From Moellerella wisconsensis ATCC 35017 (GTDB lineage: Bacteria; Pseudomonadota; Gammaproteobacteria; Enterobacterales; Enterobacteriaceae), in the NCBI RefSeq assembly GCF_001294465.1, contig NZ_LGAA01000022.1:1-64000 (forward strand): a stretch of 64,000 nucleotides of DNA, written 5' to 3'. Within the stretch, counting starts at the first letter, position 1; each line of letters begins with the position of its first letter. Shown here in pieces: positions 47,566 to 58,859 of the stretch. Made by a program: the position numbers and the translations under genes. The notes under the pieces are model-generated. The model ran no database searches, was not told the DNA's origin, and saw only the letters and a list, made by a program, of their open reading frames with translations.

Positions 47566-48549
47566 ATGAAAATTAGCGATGAACTTGCTCATGCAATCGC
47601 TTCCGTTACTGAAGTTGCTGCAATAGCAGCCTATGATTGGGTTGGTAAACAAGATAAAAATGCAGCAGATTTAGCTGCGGTTGAGGCGATGAGAAATCGT
47701 CTTAATGAAATAGATTTTCAGGGTAAAATCGTTATTGGTGAAGGTGAAATTGACGATGCCCCGATGCTGTATATTGGTGAAACTGTTGGACGTCAACATA
47801 GTAACTCGTCGTTAGATATTGCCGTAGATCCGATTGATGGTACTCGAATGGTCGCTTGCAATGAACCAAATGCAATCGCTGTACTCGCAGCTGCTGAAGC
47901 CGGATCTCTGTTGCAAGCTCCTGATATGTATATGGAGAAGCTAGTTGTAGGCCAACAAGCTAAAGGTGTGGTCAGCTTAGATAATCCTCTAGAAACTAAT
48001 ATTAAGTTGCTTTCCTCTGCGCTCAATAAACCCATCGAACAATTATCTATCTCTATTTTAGATAAGCCTCGTCATCAGCACATTATCCATCGACTCCGTA
48101 GTCAAGGAGTTAATGTCATAACTATGCCTGATGGCGATGTTTTAGCCTCATTGTTAGCTATTTTGCCGCAACATAATATTGATATGATGTACGGTATTGG
48201 TGGTGCTCCTGAAGGCGTAATTAGCGCGGTTATCGCCAAAGCCTTAGGCGGTGATATGCACAGTCGTTTAATTACCCGTGATCAAGCTAAAGGTAATAGT
48301 GTAGAAAACCAGAGAATTGCAGAACAAGAACGTACTCGCTGTCAACAAATGGGTGCCGAAGTCGGGCAAATTCTCACCTTAGATAACGTTGTAAGAAGCC
48401 AAAATATAATGTTTGCGGCTACAGCGATTACCCCGGCATCACCAATGGCAGGAATTTATAATGATTTGTATGTGAAAACGACAGAAACATTATTAATTAA
48501 TGGACACAATAAATCTTTAAAATTGATTAAAAATCACTATTATCAATAA
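47566..48549 (+). CDS. glpX: Class II fructose-1,6-bisphosphatase
   Basis: A 327-aa Mn/Mg-dependent phosphatase of gluconeogenesis. Class II signatures are present: AAYDWVGKQDKNAADLAAVEAM, KIVIGEGEIDDAPMLYIGE, DIAVDPIDGTRMVACNEPNA, GDVLASLL and GIGGAPEGVISAVIAKALGGDM, broken here by function into the metal and phosphate sites. It is close to E. coli GlpX (336 aa) and its paralogue YggF (321 aa); the C-terminal TETLLINGHNKSLKLIKNHYY fits GlpX better. Monocistronic, with no glpFK beside it. Confidence 0.9.
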   Translation: MKISDELAHAIASVTEVAAIAAYDWVGKQDKNAADLAAVEAMRNRLNEIDFQGKIVIGEGEIDDAPMLYIGETVGRQHSNSSLDIAVDPIDGTRMVACNEPNAIAVLAAAEAGSLLQAPDMYMEKLVVGQQAKGVVSLDNPLETNIKLLSSALNKPIEQLSISILDKPRHQHIIHRLRSQGVNVITMPDGDVLASLLAILPQHNIDMMYGIGGAPEGVISAVIAKALGGDMHSRLITRDQAKGNSVENQRIAEQERTRCQQMGAEVGQILTLDNVVRSQNIMFAATAITPASPMAGIYNDLYVKTTETLLINGHNKSLKLIKNHYYQ

Positions 48550-49752
<1,203 letters not shown>

Positions 49753-49806
49753 ACCTTCATTTTTAGCCGATTCATTATCTGTATCATGCGTTAGAATACA
49801 TCAATA

Positions 49807-49847
49807 AAAAAGGCCAGCGCGAATAATCGACGGTGGCCTTTCTTTTT
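49807..49847. terminator. Terminator between the SDR gene and dtpA
   Basis: AAAGGCCA and TGGCCTTT enclose a 17-nt loop, with A-rich and T-rich flanks. It probably ends both convergent transcripts. Confidence 0.8.
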
Positions 49848-49904
49848 ATACCTTTTCAATTAACGACTGCACTCAGCCGTTCACTCAATCAGGCAGATTA
49901 AAAA

Positions 49905-51371
49905 CTAGCGATCTAATGTCATTCTGTTCAACATAGGTGCCGTTATTACCATTATAATTGCGATAACACCGGTTACAATACCAATATTTAAGAATACATC
50001 GCTATAGACATTCAAAGAAGCAATAGGGTCGGCAATTTGACCTTCGGGTGCTGCAGTCAGTGAAGCCACATATCCAGCAATAAATGCTGCCGCAGAGCTA
50101 GTCAGGAACCATGATCCCATGATAAAGCCCATCAAACGCTGAGGAACTAACTGTGCCACCATCGCCAGACCTAAGCCAGAGATCATCAATTCGCCAATAC
50201 TTTGTAGTGCATAACAAACAACTAACCAACCGACAGAAACAATCCCAGCATCGGTGGCAAATTTAGCGCCTAATGGCAACACTAAGAAAGCTCCGGAGCA
50301 CAGCAGCATTCCGATAGCAAATTTGTGAGGCATAGGTAAATGGTCACCCAGCTTATTATATAAAGCGGCTAAAATTGGACTCGCCAACATAATCCATAAG
50401 GGGTTCAGGGCTTGATACTGCGCAGGTTCAACCGTAATACCAAAAATTTCATGCTCAACGTTATGAATAGCAAAGAAATTTAGTGAAGTTGGCATCTGGC
50501 TGTATAGAACAAAGAATACCACGGCCTGCATCATCAAAATAAAAGCTACTATCATTTTACGGCGTGCTGCGCCCGTCAGTGCAAAGGTCTCTTTGGCAAA
50601 AATGATAAAGATACCCAAAGAGATAATCCCTAACGCTGCACGCGCAACACCCATGTTATGCAGTAACCAAGTAGATAAAGCTACTAATGCAATCACACCA
50701 ATAATTGATGCAATCAATTTTGAAATGACTAATGGCTCAAAGTCAGGTTTAGAGCCATGCTCTTTCACCCAATGTTTACATATGAAAAAGTTAATTAGAG
50801 TGATCACTAAGCCAACTACACTGAGGGAGAATGCGACATCCCAACCATAGTGTTTGGCTAACCATGGTGTAGCTATCATTGAGAATAATGAACCAATATT
50901 AATCGACATATAGTACATGGTAAATGCACCGTCGAGACGTGGATCATTTTTATCATAACATGTTGAAAGTAAAGATGATGGGTTAGCTTTAAATAAACCA
51001 TTACCCACGGCAATCGTTGCCAATCCAATATAGACTAATTCTACATCGTGACCAGAATATGCCACTAAGGCATAACCAACTATCAGTACCAGTGTTCCCA
51101 GCACAATGACACGTTTGGTCCCGAGGACTTTATCACCTAACCAGCCACCAATCGCGACAAACCCATACACTAGCGCGGTAAATGCAGCAAATAAGGTGAA
51201 GGATTGGGTCTCTGACATACCTAACACCTGGGTTAGATATATTGCTAAGATACCTTGTAGACCATAGAAACCAAAACGTTCCCATAGCTCGATAGAGAAA
51301 ATTAGGTAGAACGATTTTGGCTGTTTGAATGCATTCAAACTCACATCGTCGTTATTTTTATTCGTTGACAC
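49905..51371 (-). CDS. dtpA: Di- and tripeptide permease (POT family)
   Basis: A 488-aa proton-coupled peptide importer with 14 helices, matching E. coli DtpA (TppB) nearly throughout. The POT signature E-x2-ERF is at residues 28-33 ([14 protein letters not shown]); the usual YY of ExxERFxYY reads FY here. Other blocks are [40 protein letters not shown] and [20 protein letters not shown]. The start is GTG 51371 with GAGGT 6 nt upstream. Three 13-bp repeats lie in its leader. OmpR and EnvZ control dtpA in E. coli; no site recognised here. Confidence 0.95.
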   Translation of the reverse strand: MSTNKNNDDVSLNAFKQPKSFYLIFSIELWERFGFYGLQGILAIYLTQVLGMSETQSFTLFAAFTALVYGFVAIGGWLGDKVLGTKRVIVLGTLVLIVGYALVAYSGHDVELVYIGLATIAVGNGLFKANPSSLLSTCYDKNDPRLDGAFTMYYMSINIGSLFSMIATPWLAKHYGWDVAFSLSVVGLVITLINFFICKHWVKEHGSKPDFEPLVISKLIASIIGVIALVALSTWLLHNMGVARAALGIISLGIFIIFAKETFALTGAARRKMIVAFILMMQAVVFFVLYSQMPTSLNFFAIHNVEHEIFGITVEPAQYQALNPLWIMLASPILAALYNKLGDHLPMPHKFAIGMLLCSGAFLVLPLGAKFATDAGIVSVGWLVVCYALQSIGELMISGLGLAMVAQLVPQRLMGFIMGSWFLTSSAAAFIAGYVASLTAAPEGQIADPIASLNVYSDVFLNIGIVTGVIAIIMVITAPMLNRMTLDR

Positions 51372-51419
51372 AAGTGACCTCTATTACAACCTGTACATAA
51401 ATTAAAAGGAGTACTTCTG

Positions 51420-51458
51420 TACTCTCGGCTTATACTCTCAGTTTGTACTCTCAGTATT
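51420..51458. repeat. Three tandem 13-bp repeats upstream of dtpA
   Basis: TACTCTC(A/G)G recurs at 51420, 51433 and 51446, exactly 13 bp apart, with variable last four bases. They lie 49-87 bp upstream of the dtpA start codon. Confidence 0.7.
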
Positions 51459-52320
51459 ATTATTCCCATCAACATCAGTTCAGGCTTATTGGCTACACTC
51501 AGCTACCCTATTCTCCTAACTGAATGATACCCTCTGCCGCTGGCCTGATACTGTTATATTCTGGGTACATCTCAAGAATTAAAACCAAGAAAAGATTATT
51601 ATCAGATAATTACAGTACTTATTTCCTGCTCATTATTTAAGCTCTGATTGTCGTCTTAAAATATAAATATTTTTATATGCCCATCATAATTCACAAATGA
51701 TCATCCACTTGCGCTATAGGCAAACAGTGAATTTGATGACATTGGACATAGAATTAATACTTATAAATCATGGATAGTAAATTCAATGAGTTAAAGCAAT
51801 AAATGATTTTTTATTCATCACACATCGCATAACTTTCGGCTAATATGTGCAAATCATCGCAGCAATATACGCTATTTATGCACCAAAAATAAAGATTTAG
51901 CTAGTATTAATTCATCACTATGCAGCTTATTATTGTGATAAAGCTTACTTTTACAGTTACATGGGGATTAGATTATTGGCGTTAATTTAACCTTATATCA
52001 TCCAATTTTATAGAGATCATACTAATTAGCACAAAATATATTCATTACTATATTAATGTTTTATTGTTAATATTTTAGACAATATATTTTCTAAAAGTTA
52101 ATTTCAGCACAAATAATCAAATAACTGTTAGTAATTTATTATTTTATGAATATTTTATTACACTTGAAATTAAAATCATCTATTTCATCTAGAAAGTAGA
52201 AGCTTTAGTTATGCTAATTACTGGCTAAAATGGATAGTTTTTAATCTAATATTTAACACAATAATAAAGCTCAATAAGTTGATTTTCAGTGTTCAAAAAT
52301 CAACCTAAATCTAAAAAAGA
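51459..52320. other. AT-rich intergenic region upstream of dtpA
   Basis: About 860 bp with no gene, hairpin or recognised operator. Promoters for dtpA are presumed at its left edge. Confidence 0.3.
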
Positions 52321-52323
52321 GAC

Positions 52324-52450
52324 AAAAAAAACCCGGTTTAAAACAAACCGGGTATAATGCATTCTACTCAAGGATTTTCGTTACTACGTTTGAAACGGAT
52401 TTCAACGTTAGAACATCAAAATCATCATCTCATAGCTGCATTATTGCATT
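52324..52450 (-). ncRNA. Candidate orphan small RNA on the minus strand
   Basis: On the minus strand a strong terminator (ACCCGGTTT, TTTTA-like loop, AAACCGGGT, eight T; 52353-52324) follows a region with a second hairpin (CGTTGAAA to TTTCAAACG, 52407-52387). No protein gene precedes it on that strand, and the next gene, dtpA, is 950 bp further on with its own leader. A TTTACA-type -35 lies around 52460. I do not recognise a known RNA family. The 5' end is a guess. Confidence 0.5.
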
Positions 52451-52671
52451 ACTTTATGTAAAGAAATGAAAGATGAGGGTAAAAATATGCATTCTTGCAG
52501 CAGCAAAAAATCATATTCATTGTTATATATGACTTGGCTTGTCTCACAAAGTTCATCTTTTTTTCGTTATTTTTTATAATTACGTTATATTTAAACTCTG
52601 CTTTACGTGAGTTAATAATAAACATCCATTTATCCGATTGAAATTTAAAGAAAAATAAAATAAGGCCTGCT

Positions 52672-53715
52672 GTGAAATATTTTACTGTCAGTATAATGAT
52701 TATTTTTACTCTACTCACTGCAGTAGCTACCGCCTCTCCTTTTATACCTTCCGAGATCAATCAGCTTTCTGAGCATGAAATGTCCGAGTTGCTAGCTCAA
52801 GCAGAACAAGGTACAGCAGAAGCTCAATTTAATCTTGCAATCTCCTACCAAGCGCAACGACAATTCAAAAACGCGTTACACTGGTATTTACTCGCAGCAC
52901 AACAAGGCTTTACTAAGGCTCAGATTAACTTGGCACTACTGTATCAAAACGGTTATGGCAGTGAAAAAAATCCACAACAGCAAGTCTATTGGATGCAGAT
53001 AGCCGCCCAGGCGGGAGATCCGCTCGGTCAACTCAATATGGCTGATTATTGCCTACATGGGGTACCTACTGTATTAGCCGCTGATCCCCAACAGGCACTA
53101 CAGTGGCTAAACAAATCTGCACAACAAAATTATCATCCGGCACAATTAACTCTAGCCTATTGGTATGAACAAGGTATTGCTGTTCGAGCCGACCCACAGC
53201 ATGCTCAACAGTTATATAAGCAATTAGCCGAAGATAGCAATGCACAAGCGCAATATATTCTAGGTTATCAATTAGCAACTGGGAAATATCAGCCCATTGA
53301 TTATACACAGGCTTATCATTATTTTAACCTAGCGGCACAGCAAGGATTAGCCCAAGCAGAATATAGTTTAGGCATGCTGTATTTACAGGGGCAAGGCGTA
53401 GCAGCTAATTCAACACAGGCCAAAAATTGGTTAACTAAAGCAGCCAAACAAGGCGAGATTTCTGCACAATTTAATCTTGCCTTGCTTTATACCCGTGGAG
53501 ATGGTGTTAAAAAAGACAATAATCAAGCCTGCTATTGGTATCAACAAGCCGCACTACAAGGAAGTGCTGAAGCGCAATACGCGACCGGGGCCTGTTATCA
53601 ATATGGGATTGGATTTGCACAAAACGATAAGCAGGCACTTAGCTGGTATAAAGCGGCGGCTCAGCAAGGTTATGAACGCGCAAAAAAGAAAGTATTAATC
53701 CTCTCCCAGCATTAA
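52672..53715 (+). CDS. Secreted Sel1-repeat protein
   Basis: A 347-aa exported solenoid protein. The start is GTG 52672 with AAGG 7 nt upstream; the N-terminus (KYFTVSIMIIFTLLTAVATA) is a signal peptide. From about residue 40 to the end there are about eight Sel1 (SLR) repeats of 36 residues with the pattern A-x2-G-x-A-x-A-x-x-LG-x-x-Y-x-x-G; examples are AEYSLGMLYLQGQGVAANST and AQFNLALLYTRGDGVKKDNN. Such proteins act as periplasmic or outer membrane scaffolds for protein partners. The partner is unknown. Convergent with citB. Confidence 0.88.
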   Translation: MKYFTVSIMIIFTLLTAVATASPFIPSEINQLSEHEMSELLAQAEQGTAEAQFNLAISYQAQRQFKNALHWYLLAAQQGFTKAQINLALLYQNGYGSEKNPQQQVYWMQIAAQAGDPLGQLNMADYCLHGVPTVLAADPQQALQWLNKSAQQNYHPAQLTLAYWYEQGIAVRADPQHAQQLYKQLAEDSNAQAQYILGYQLATGKYQPIDYTQAYHYFNLAAQQGLAQAEYSLGMLYLQGQGVAANSTQAKNWLTKAAKQGEISAQFNLALLYTRGDGVKKDNNQACYWYQQAALQGSAEAQYATGACYQYGIGFAQNDKQALSWYKAAAQQGYERAKKKVLILSQH

Positions 53716-53729
53716 TCATCTATATTACT

Positions 53730-53804
53730 GTCGAGCCAACTGTTCATTGGTATTTTATGGAAAATTATTTTCAATTCAATACCATGCAGTTCTGTTAGCT
53801 CGAC
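53730..53804. repeat. Imperfect 75-bp inverted repeat between sel1 gene and citB
   Basis: GTCGAGCCAAC at the left pairs with GTTAGCTCGAC at the right (one mismatch). Inside, TTGGTATT and AATACCAT pair again. It forms one long hairpin across the convergent gap, possibly a bidirectional terminator or a small mobile-type repeat. Confidence 0.55.
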
Positions 53805-53825
53805 GATGTAAGATTAACAAGCTAG

Positions 53826-54515
53826 CTACGGTTGTTTTTTAACCGCGCGATATACTCGTTGTGGGCGGCCTACCCTGCCATATTCAATTTCTGCTTCAAT
53901 CTTATGTTGACCTGAGCAATATTCTAGATAGCGACGGGCGGTCGTGCGGCTAAGCTTTAAGTCTTTAGCGATGCTTTCTGCTGTATGCTCCGCTTCAGAA
54001 TGTTGAAATAATCCCAGCACTTTATCGAGCGTGAGTGAATCAATCCCCACAGGCAACTCTTCTTTTGCTTCGCCTCGCGCATAAGTATTGAACATATCAT
54101 CAATTTGACTTTGGCTTGTTTTATCATTCGCTTGCAGCACTGATCTGCGTTGAATAAATCGATCAAGTGTTTGCCCTAACCGTTCATAGGCTATCGGTTT
54201 GACCAAATAATCAAACACTCCCAATCTAATCGCCTCAGAGACTGTTTCCATATCACTAGCCGCCGTAGTAAAAATAATGCTGGTATCTATCCGCTCTTGA
54301 ATAAGCTCATGCACCAGATCAATGCCTTTACCATCAGGTAAATAGTTATCAAGCAGAATTAGATCGGGCTTTAACACGTCAATCATTTTTCTGGCTTGAG
54401 CTAAATCACCCGCTACCCACACTTTGTCACACGCTGGATAGTTTTTGATAAATTCGCCATGCATTTCTGCTAGCAGCATTTCATCTTCCACAATGAGGAT
54501 TTTAATCTTTATCAT
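53826..54515 (-). CDS. citB: Response regulator CitB (DpiA)
   Basis: A 229-aa transcriptional activator of citrate fermentation. The receiver is intact: acidic residues E10-D11-E12, phospho-acceptor D56 (LILLDNYLPDG), switch T83/T84 and K106 (FDYLVKP). The C-terminal part (TAESIAKDLKLSRTTARRYLEYC) is the CitB-type helix-turn-helix, ending in GRVGRPQRVYRA. The gene overlaps citA by 14 bp and is divergent, across citA, from the citC operon it should activate. It matches the DpiA/CitB length class. Confidence 0.93.
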   Translation of the reverse strand: MIKIKILIVEDEMLLAEMHGEFIKNYPACDKVWVAGDLAQARKMIDVLKPDLILLDNYLPDGKGIDLVHELIQERIDTSIIFTTAASDMETVSEAIRLGVFDYLVKPIAYERLGQTLDRFIQRRSVLQANDKTSQSQIDDMFNTYARGEAKEELPVGIDSLTLDKVLGLFQHSEAEHTAESIAKDLKLSRTTARRYLEYCSGQHKIEAEIEYGRVGRPQRVYRAVKKQP

Positions 54516-56145
54516 TTGGTATCTTCACTTTTGGAATGAAAATTGAAAAAAGTGTGCCGCAGGGGTCATTATCTTCGATAATCATCACTCCCTGACATCG
54601 TTTTACATACGAGGCAATCAAATATAATCCTATACCATGTCCTTCTGGTGATTGTATTTTTGTCGTTATTCCTCTTTCAAAATAGTTGTCGCGCCCTTCT
54701 TTAGGGAACCCACATCCTTGGTCAGCTACTTCTATCACAATCTCTTTCCCTTCGTCCGATAAATATAACTCAATCTGCTTATTTCCTTGCGGATTTTTCA
54801 GACTTGCTTCAAATGCATTATTTAACAGATTACCTAATATGGCACAAAATTCTGTACTCGTCAGCTTAGCCGGAATTTCACTCAGTTGACATCCTTCGAT
54901 AAACTCTAATGTCAAGCCTAACTCTTTGGCACGATGATATTTTCCAAACAATAATCCCGCAACTTGTTTATCCGCAAACTTTCCTCGCAATGAGTCAATA
55001 AGCTGTTGTTGTGAAGCGGATTCACCTTTGATCATTGCCAGTGCTTGCTGATATTCACCCATCTGGATTAAACCACCTAACGTAGACATCCAATTAAGGT
55101 GTTCGTGCCGTAAAGTACGTAAATTTTCAACATATTGTTTAACTTGAGTTAATTGAGTATTTAAAGATTCAATATCATTTTGACTTCGAAAACTGACTAC
55201 TGAGCCCATCTGCTGCTGTCCATCCATAATTGCAATACGACTGGAGATCACGTTCAATCCATTGAAAGTTGAGAGCTGATCATACTTAGCGTCTGATGTA
55301 TCAGAGAGGAAAAAATTAACCGGAGTAATAACACTGGAAATAGGCCGTCCAATTAAGCTTTTTTCTGGTTCAATAATCCCTAACATTTGGCGCGCATTAT
55401 GATTAATTGCAATAATGTTACCGTCACAATCGATTGCAATAATACCTTCAAAAACCGCATCAAAAATTGCATTTTGAAGCATCACGACCTGTACGATTTT
55501 TTGCGGTTCCATACCCAACATTTGACGCCGAATATGCCGAGAAAAGCCCCAAGAAAAAAACAATAAAATCACTAAAATAGCCAAAAATGCACCCGCAGTT
55601 TGCACTAAGAACTCTGCCCGTGACACATTGATCGTTTTAGTTAAATAACCAATTGAAACAACCCCGATGACCTTATTATTAGCATTAAAAATAGGCGTTT
55701 TTGCACGTATTGCCCCGCCAATAGAGCCTTCTCCGTCAATGAAATAGCTTTCACCTCGTGCCATTGCACCAGGCTTATTCCACTGCATCATAAAACCAAT
55801 TTTTTCACTATTGGGATGATAAAGCCGAATCGAATTTTCATCTCCAATCACAATATAGTCAAAGTCAGAACGGGAGTTTAATTTATCCGCGATAGTTTGT
55901 AAGCGATGTGTGTCTTTATTTTCAACCGCGCTCACAATACTGTCCATTGAGGCAATGATTTTTGCCTGATTCATGGCGAGCGTACGAACATTATTAATTA
56001 AATTATTCTGAAAACTGTCAGTAAAGTATTTACCCAGTACCGCTATCAGCACGACAGAAGCCAACAGTAATAAGATGAACACGCGGACCGGAAACGATAT
56101 AGAGCGGATCTGATGGGCGAATATTTTATTGTCCAAACCTTTCAT
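54502..56145 (-). CDS. citA: Citrate-sensing histidine kinase CitA (DpiB)
   Basis: A 547-aa membrane sensor. An N-terminal helix (ISFPVRVFILLLLASVVLIAVL) and a second near residue 180 flank a periplasmic PAS (PDC) citrate-binding domain; then a cytoplasmic PAS domain (DAVFEGIIAIDCDGNIIAINH), a His box (LRTLRHEHLNWMSTLGGLIQ) and the ATPase core with N box (LGNLLNNAFEAS), G1 (VADQGCGFP) and G2 (GHGIGLYLI). ATG 56145 is chosen because AGGA lies 5-6 nt upstream; the frame opens earlier at 56184 without a ribosome site. It phosphorylates CitB. Confidence 0.92.
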   Translation of the reverse strand: MKGLDNKIFAHQIRSISFPVRVFILLLLASVVLIAVLGKYFTDSFQNNLINNVRTLAMNQAKIIASMDSIVSAVENKDTHRLQTIADKLNSRSDFDYIVIGDENSIRLYHPNSEKIGFMMQWNKPGAMARGESYFIDGEGSIGGAIRAKTPIFNANNKVIGVVSIGYLTKTINVSRAEFLVQTAGAFLAILVILLFFSWGFSRHIRRQMLGMEPQKIVQVVMLQNAIFDAVFEGIIAIDCDGNIIAINHNARQMLGIIEPEKSLIGRPISSVITPVNFFLSDTSDAKYDQLSTFNGLNVISSRIAIMDGQQQMGSVVSFRSQNDIESLNTQLTQVKQYVENLRTLRHEHLNWMSTLGGLIQMGEYQQALAMIKGESASQQQLIDSLRGKFADKQVAGLLFGKYHRAKELGLTLEFIEGCQLSEIPAKLTSTEFCAILGNLLNNAFEASLKNPQGNKQIELYLSDEGKEIVIEVADQGCGFPKEGRDNYFERGITTKIQSPEGHGIGLYLIASYVKRCQGVMIIEDNDPCGTLFSIFIPKVKIPNDKD

Positions 56146-56406
56146 CGTAATCCTAATATAAGTTTTTAATGACAGATTATACATTTATCCATTGATAACA
56201 CATAATAAGCACACTGAGTAATAATCAATATAACTAGCTATAAAAAATGCGACAAATTTCATTAATGTTAACAATAACATCCTGATAACCTAATATGTAT
56301 TGTATACATAATAATAATTAAAATAATAAAAACCAACTAATAAAACACATATATTTTAATTAAATTAATAAAAACCATTAAATAAATACAAAACAAAGTT
56401 CAAAAC

Positions 56407-56451
56407 TTGAAATAGGTCAAATATATTTTACTATTAACTACCTACTATAAT
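56407..56451 (+). promoter_or_regulatory. Candidate FNR/CRP-type site and -10 upstream of citC
   Basis: TTGAAATAGGTCAA (56407-56420) matches FNR consensus at 8 of 10 defined bases. Two -10 options follow: TATAAT at 56446-56451, or TACTAT at 56443-56448, the latter at the exact class II spacing. The citA-citC gap is AT-rich, as expected for CitB sites. Weak evidence. Confidence 0.4.
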
Positions 56452-56584
56452 TAGCAACTGGCAAAGATAATTAAATAAGTATATTTACATTCTAAATATT
56501 TATTAATTGAATAAACTTATTTAATTAACTTTAACATTAGCAACATTTAGCATACATCTCTAAATGAGATGCAGGATACCCTAT

Positions 56585-57661
56585 ATGTTCGAACAAATTG
56601 CCTTCCATCAGGTGAAGCGTCACGAGAACAGAAAAATCATTGAAATCAGTAAGTTTTTACAAGAAAATAATTTAGATATAGATTCCAGTGTTGATGTTTT
56701 TATTACCGTCACCAAAAATGATAATTTAATTGCGTGCGGTGGATTGGCAAAAAATATTATTAAATGTGTTGCCATTAGCGATGAAGTTCGGGGCGAAGGT
56801 TTGGCATTAAAACTTGCAACTGAACTTATTAATCTAGCTTATGAAAATAATATAACGCATCTATTTATTTATACTAAAACCGAAAATGAAGTTTTATTTA
56901 AACAATGTGGTTTTCACACGCTAACTATCGTACCCGGTATTATGGTTTTAATGGAGAATAGCCGCTGTTATATTAAACGCTATATTAAAAGCTTAACCGC
57001 ACAACGTAAACCAGGCACTAAAATTGGCTCTATAGTGATGAATGCCAATCCTTTTACCTTAGGACACCGTTATCTAATCCAACAAGCGGCGAAACAGTGT
57101 GACTGGCTGCATTTGTTTGTAGTTAAAGAAGATACCTCACGCTTTCCGTATGCCGATCGCTTAAATCTAATCGAAGCCAGCACCCAAGATATCCCCAATT
57201 TAATTATACATAAAGGTTCCGAATATATTATTTCTCGGGCAACCTTCCCTTGTTACTTTATTAAAGAACAAGCGGTAATCGATCACTGCTATACCGAAAT
57301 TGATATCAAAATCTTTCGTCAATATATCGCGCCCGCGCTAGGGATCACCCATCGCTTTGTTGGCACCGAACCATTTTGCGCCGTCACTCATCAATATAAC
57401 GAAGATATGCGCTACTGGTTAGAAACTGAAGAGATGCCTTTCCCTGCTATCGAGCTGGTTGAACTCCAGCGAATGGTTTACAACGGCACTGCAATTTCTG
57501 CATCACAAGTTCGTAGACTGCTCGCTAAAAAAGATCTTGCGGCAATCAAGCCTATTGTTCCTGAAGCTACTTATCAGTATTTACAGAAGCTGGTGGCTTC
57601 TCGGCCAGTATCAGCACCGAGCCGCTCCGAAAATTCTACTTTAGTCACAGGTGAATTATGA
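56585..57661 (+). CDS. citC: Citrate lyase ligase (acetate:SH-citrate lyase ligase)
   Basis: Acetylates the thiol of the citrate lyase prosthetic group, activating the enzyme. 358 aa. The N-terminal third is a GNAT-like acetyltransferase domain ([32 protein letters not shown]), and the rest is a nucleotidyltransferase domain with the motif [19 protein letters not shown]. The start is ATG 56585 with AGGA 8 nt upstream; ATG 56564 has none. Its stop overlaps citD (ATGA). First gene of the cit operon. Confidence 0.95.
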   Translation: MFEQIAFHQVKRHENRKIIEISKFLQENNLDIDSSVDVFITVTKNDNLIACGGLAKNIIKCVAISDEVRGEGLALKLATELINLAYENNITHLFIYTKTENEVLFKQCGFHTLTIVPGIMVLMENSRCYIKRYIKSLTAQRKPGTKIGSIVMNANPFTLGHRYLIQQAAKQCDWLHLFVVKEDTSRFPYADRLNLIEASTQDIPNLIIHKGSEYIISRATFPCYFIKEQAVIDHCYTEIDIKIFRQYIAPALGITHRFVGTEPFCAVTHQYNEDMRYWLETEEMPFPAIELVELQRMVYNGTAISASQVRRLLAKKDLAAIKPIVPEATYQYLQKLVASRPVSAPSRSENSTLVTGEL

Positions 57662-57957
57662 AAATACTCCATGCCGCGGTTGCCGGCACTCTTGAATCCA
57701 GTGATGTGATGGTACGCATCGAACCGCTGGATGATCCTGAGGAACTCGATCTGCAAATCACCAGCAGCGTTGAAAAACAATTTGGCGCTGCTATTCGTAA
57801 AACAGTATTAGATATTTTAGAACAACAAGATATTATTGGCGTACAGCTCATCGTTGATGATAAAGGTGCATTAGATTGCGTATTAAAAGCCCGAATCGAA
57901 GCCTTGATAGCACGTGCTTGTGATATTGATTATCTGCCGTGGGAGGGTCAAAAATGA
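57658..57957 (+). CDS. citD: Citrate lyase acyl carrier protein (gamma subunit)
   Basis: A 99-aa acyl carrier. Ser14 ([10 protein letters not shown]) is the attachment point of 2'-(5''-phosphoribosyl)-3'-dephospho-CoA made by CitX and CitG. The acidic [19 protein letters not shown] and C-terminal [15 protein letters not shown] match the family. It overlaps citC and citE by ATGA at both ends. Confidence 0.96.
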   Translation: MKILHAAVAGTLESSDVMVRIEPLDDPEELDLQITSSVEKQFGAAIRKTVLDILEQQDIIGVQLIVDDKGALDCVLKARIEALIARACDIDYLPWEGQK

Positions 57958-58850
57958 GCCCTGAAAGAAAAAAACGTACCCGCAGAAGCATGTTATTCGT
58001 CCCAGGCTCCAACGCGGCCATGCTTAGTAATTCGTTCATCTATAAAGCCGATGCACTGATGTTTGACCTTGAAGACTCGGTGACACTGCGCGAAAAAGAT
58101 ACCGCTCGTCGTTTAGTTTATCATACATTGCGTCATCCGCTATATCAGGATATTGAAACCGTTGTTCGCGTTAATGCTCTCGATTCCGCTTATGGTGTGG
58201 CTGATCTGGAAGCTGTCGTCCGTGGCGGTGCAGACATTGTTCGTTTGCCAAAAACCGATAATGCACAAGATGTGATTGATATTGAAAGCGAAATTTTACG
58301 TATTGAGAATGAATGTGGCCGTGAACCGGGCAGCACCGGCCTACTCGCTGCTATAGAATCGCCAATGGGAATTACGCAAGCCGTTAATATTGCTCACTCA
58401 TCACCACGGTTGATGGGGATTGCATTAGGCGCAGAAGACTATGTACGCAATTTACGTACTGAGCGTTCTCCCGAAGGTGTTGAGCTGTTATATGCACGCT
58501 GTGCCATATTGCAAGCTGCACGTTCTGCCGGTATTCAAGCTTTTGATACCGTCTACTCTGATGCCAATAATGAAGAAGGCTTTCTCAAAGAAGCATCTCA
58601 TATCAAGCAATTGGGCTTTGATGGTAAATCACTAATCAATCCACGCCAAATTGAGTTATTACACAATCTGTACGCGCCGACCCAGAAAGAAGTCGATTAT
58701 GCCCAACGTGTTGTCGATGCGGCTGAAGCTTCTGAGCGTGAAGGCCGCGGTGTCGTTTCTCTCAACGGCAAAATGGTTGATGGCCCAGTCATCGAACGTG
58801 CGCGTTTGGTTCTTTCTCGCGCTGCATTATCAGGACTCCGGGAAGAGTAA
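57954..58850 (+). CDS. citE: Citrate lyase beta subunit (citryl-ACP lyase)
   Basis: Cleaves citryl-ACP to acetyl-ACP and oxaloacetate; a Mg-dependent TIM barrel of 298 aa. Start ATG 57954 is preceded by GGGAGGG; the GTG at 57939 would include it. Conserved segments are [47 protein letters not shown] and [18 protein letters not shown], holding the phosphate, metal and carboxylate ligands. Ends 9 bp before citF. Confidence 0.96.
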   Translation: MSPERKKRTRRSMLFVPGSNAAMLSNSFIYKADALMFDLEDSVTLREKDTARRLVYHTLRHPLYQDIETVVRVNALDSAYGVADLEAVVRGGADIVRLPKTDNAQDVIDIESEILRIENECGREPGSTGLLAAIESPMGITQAVNIAHSSPRLMGIALGAEDYVRNLRTERSPEGVELLYARCAILQAARSAGIQAFDTVYSDANNEEGFLKEASHIKQLGFDGKSLINPRQIELLHNLYAPTQKEVDYAQRVVDAAEASEREGRGVVSLNGKMVDGPVIERARLVLSRAALSGLREE

Positions 58851-58859
58851 GGTAGAATT

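Noticed and set aside
52449-52760. A 103-aa minus-strand frame
   Set aside because: It overlaps the start of the well-supported Sel1 gene, has no ribosome site and its composition looks random.
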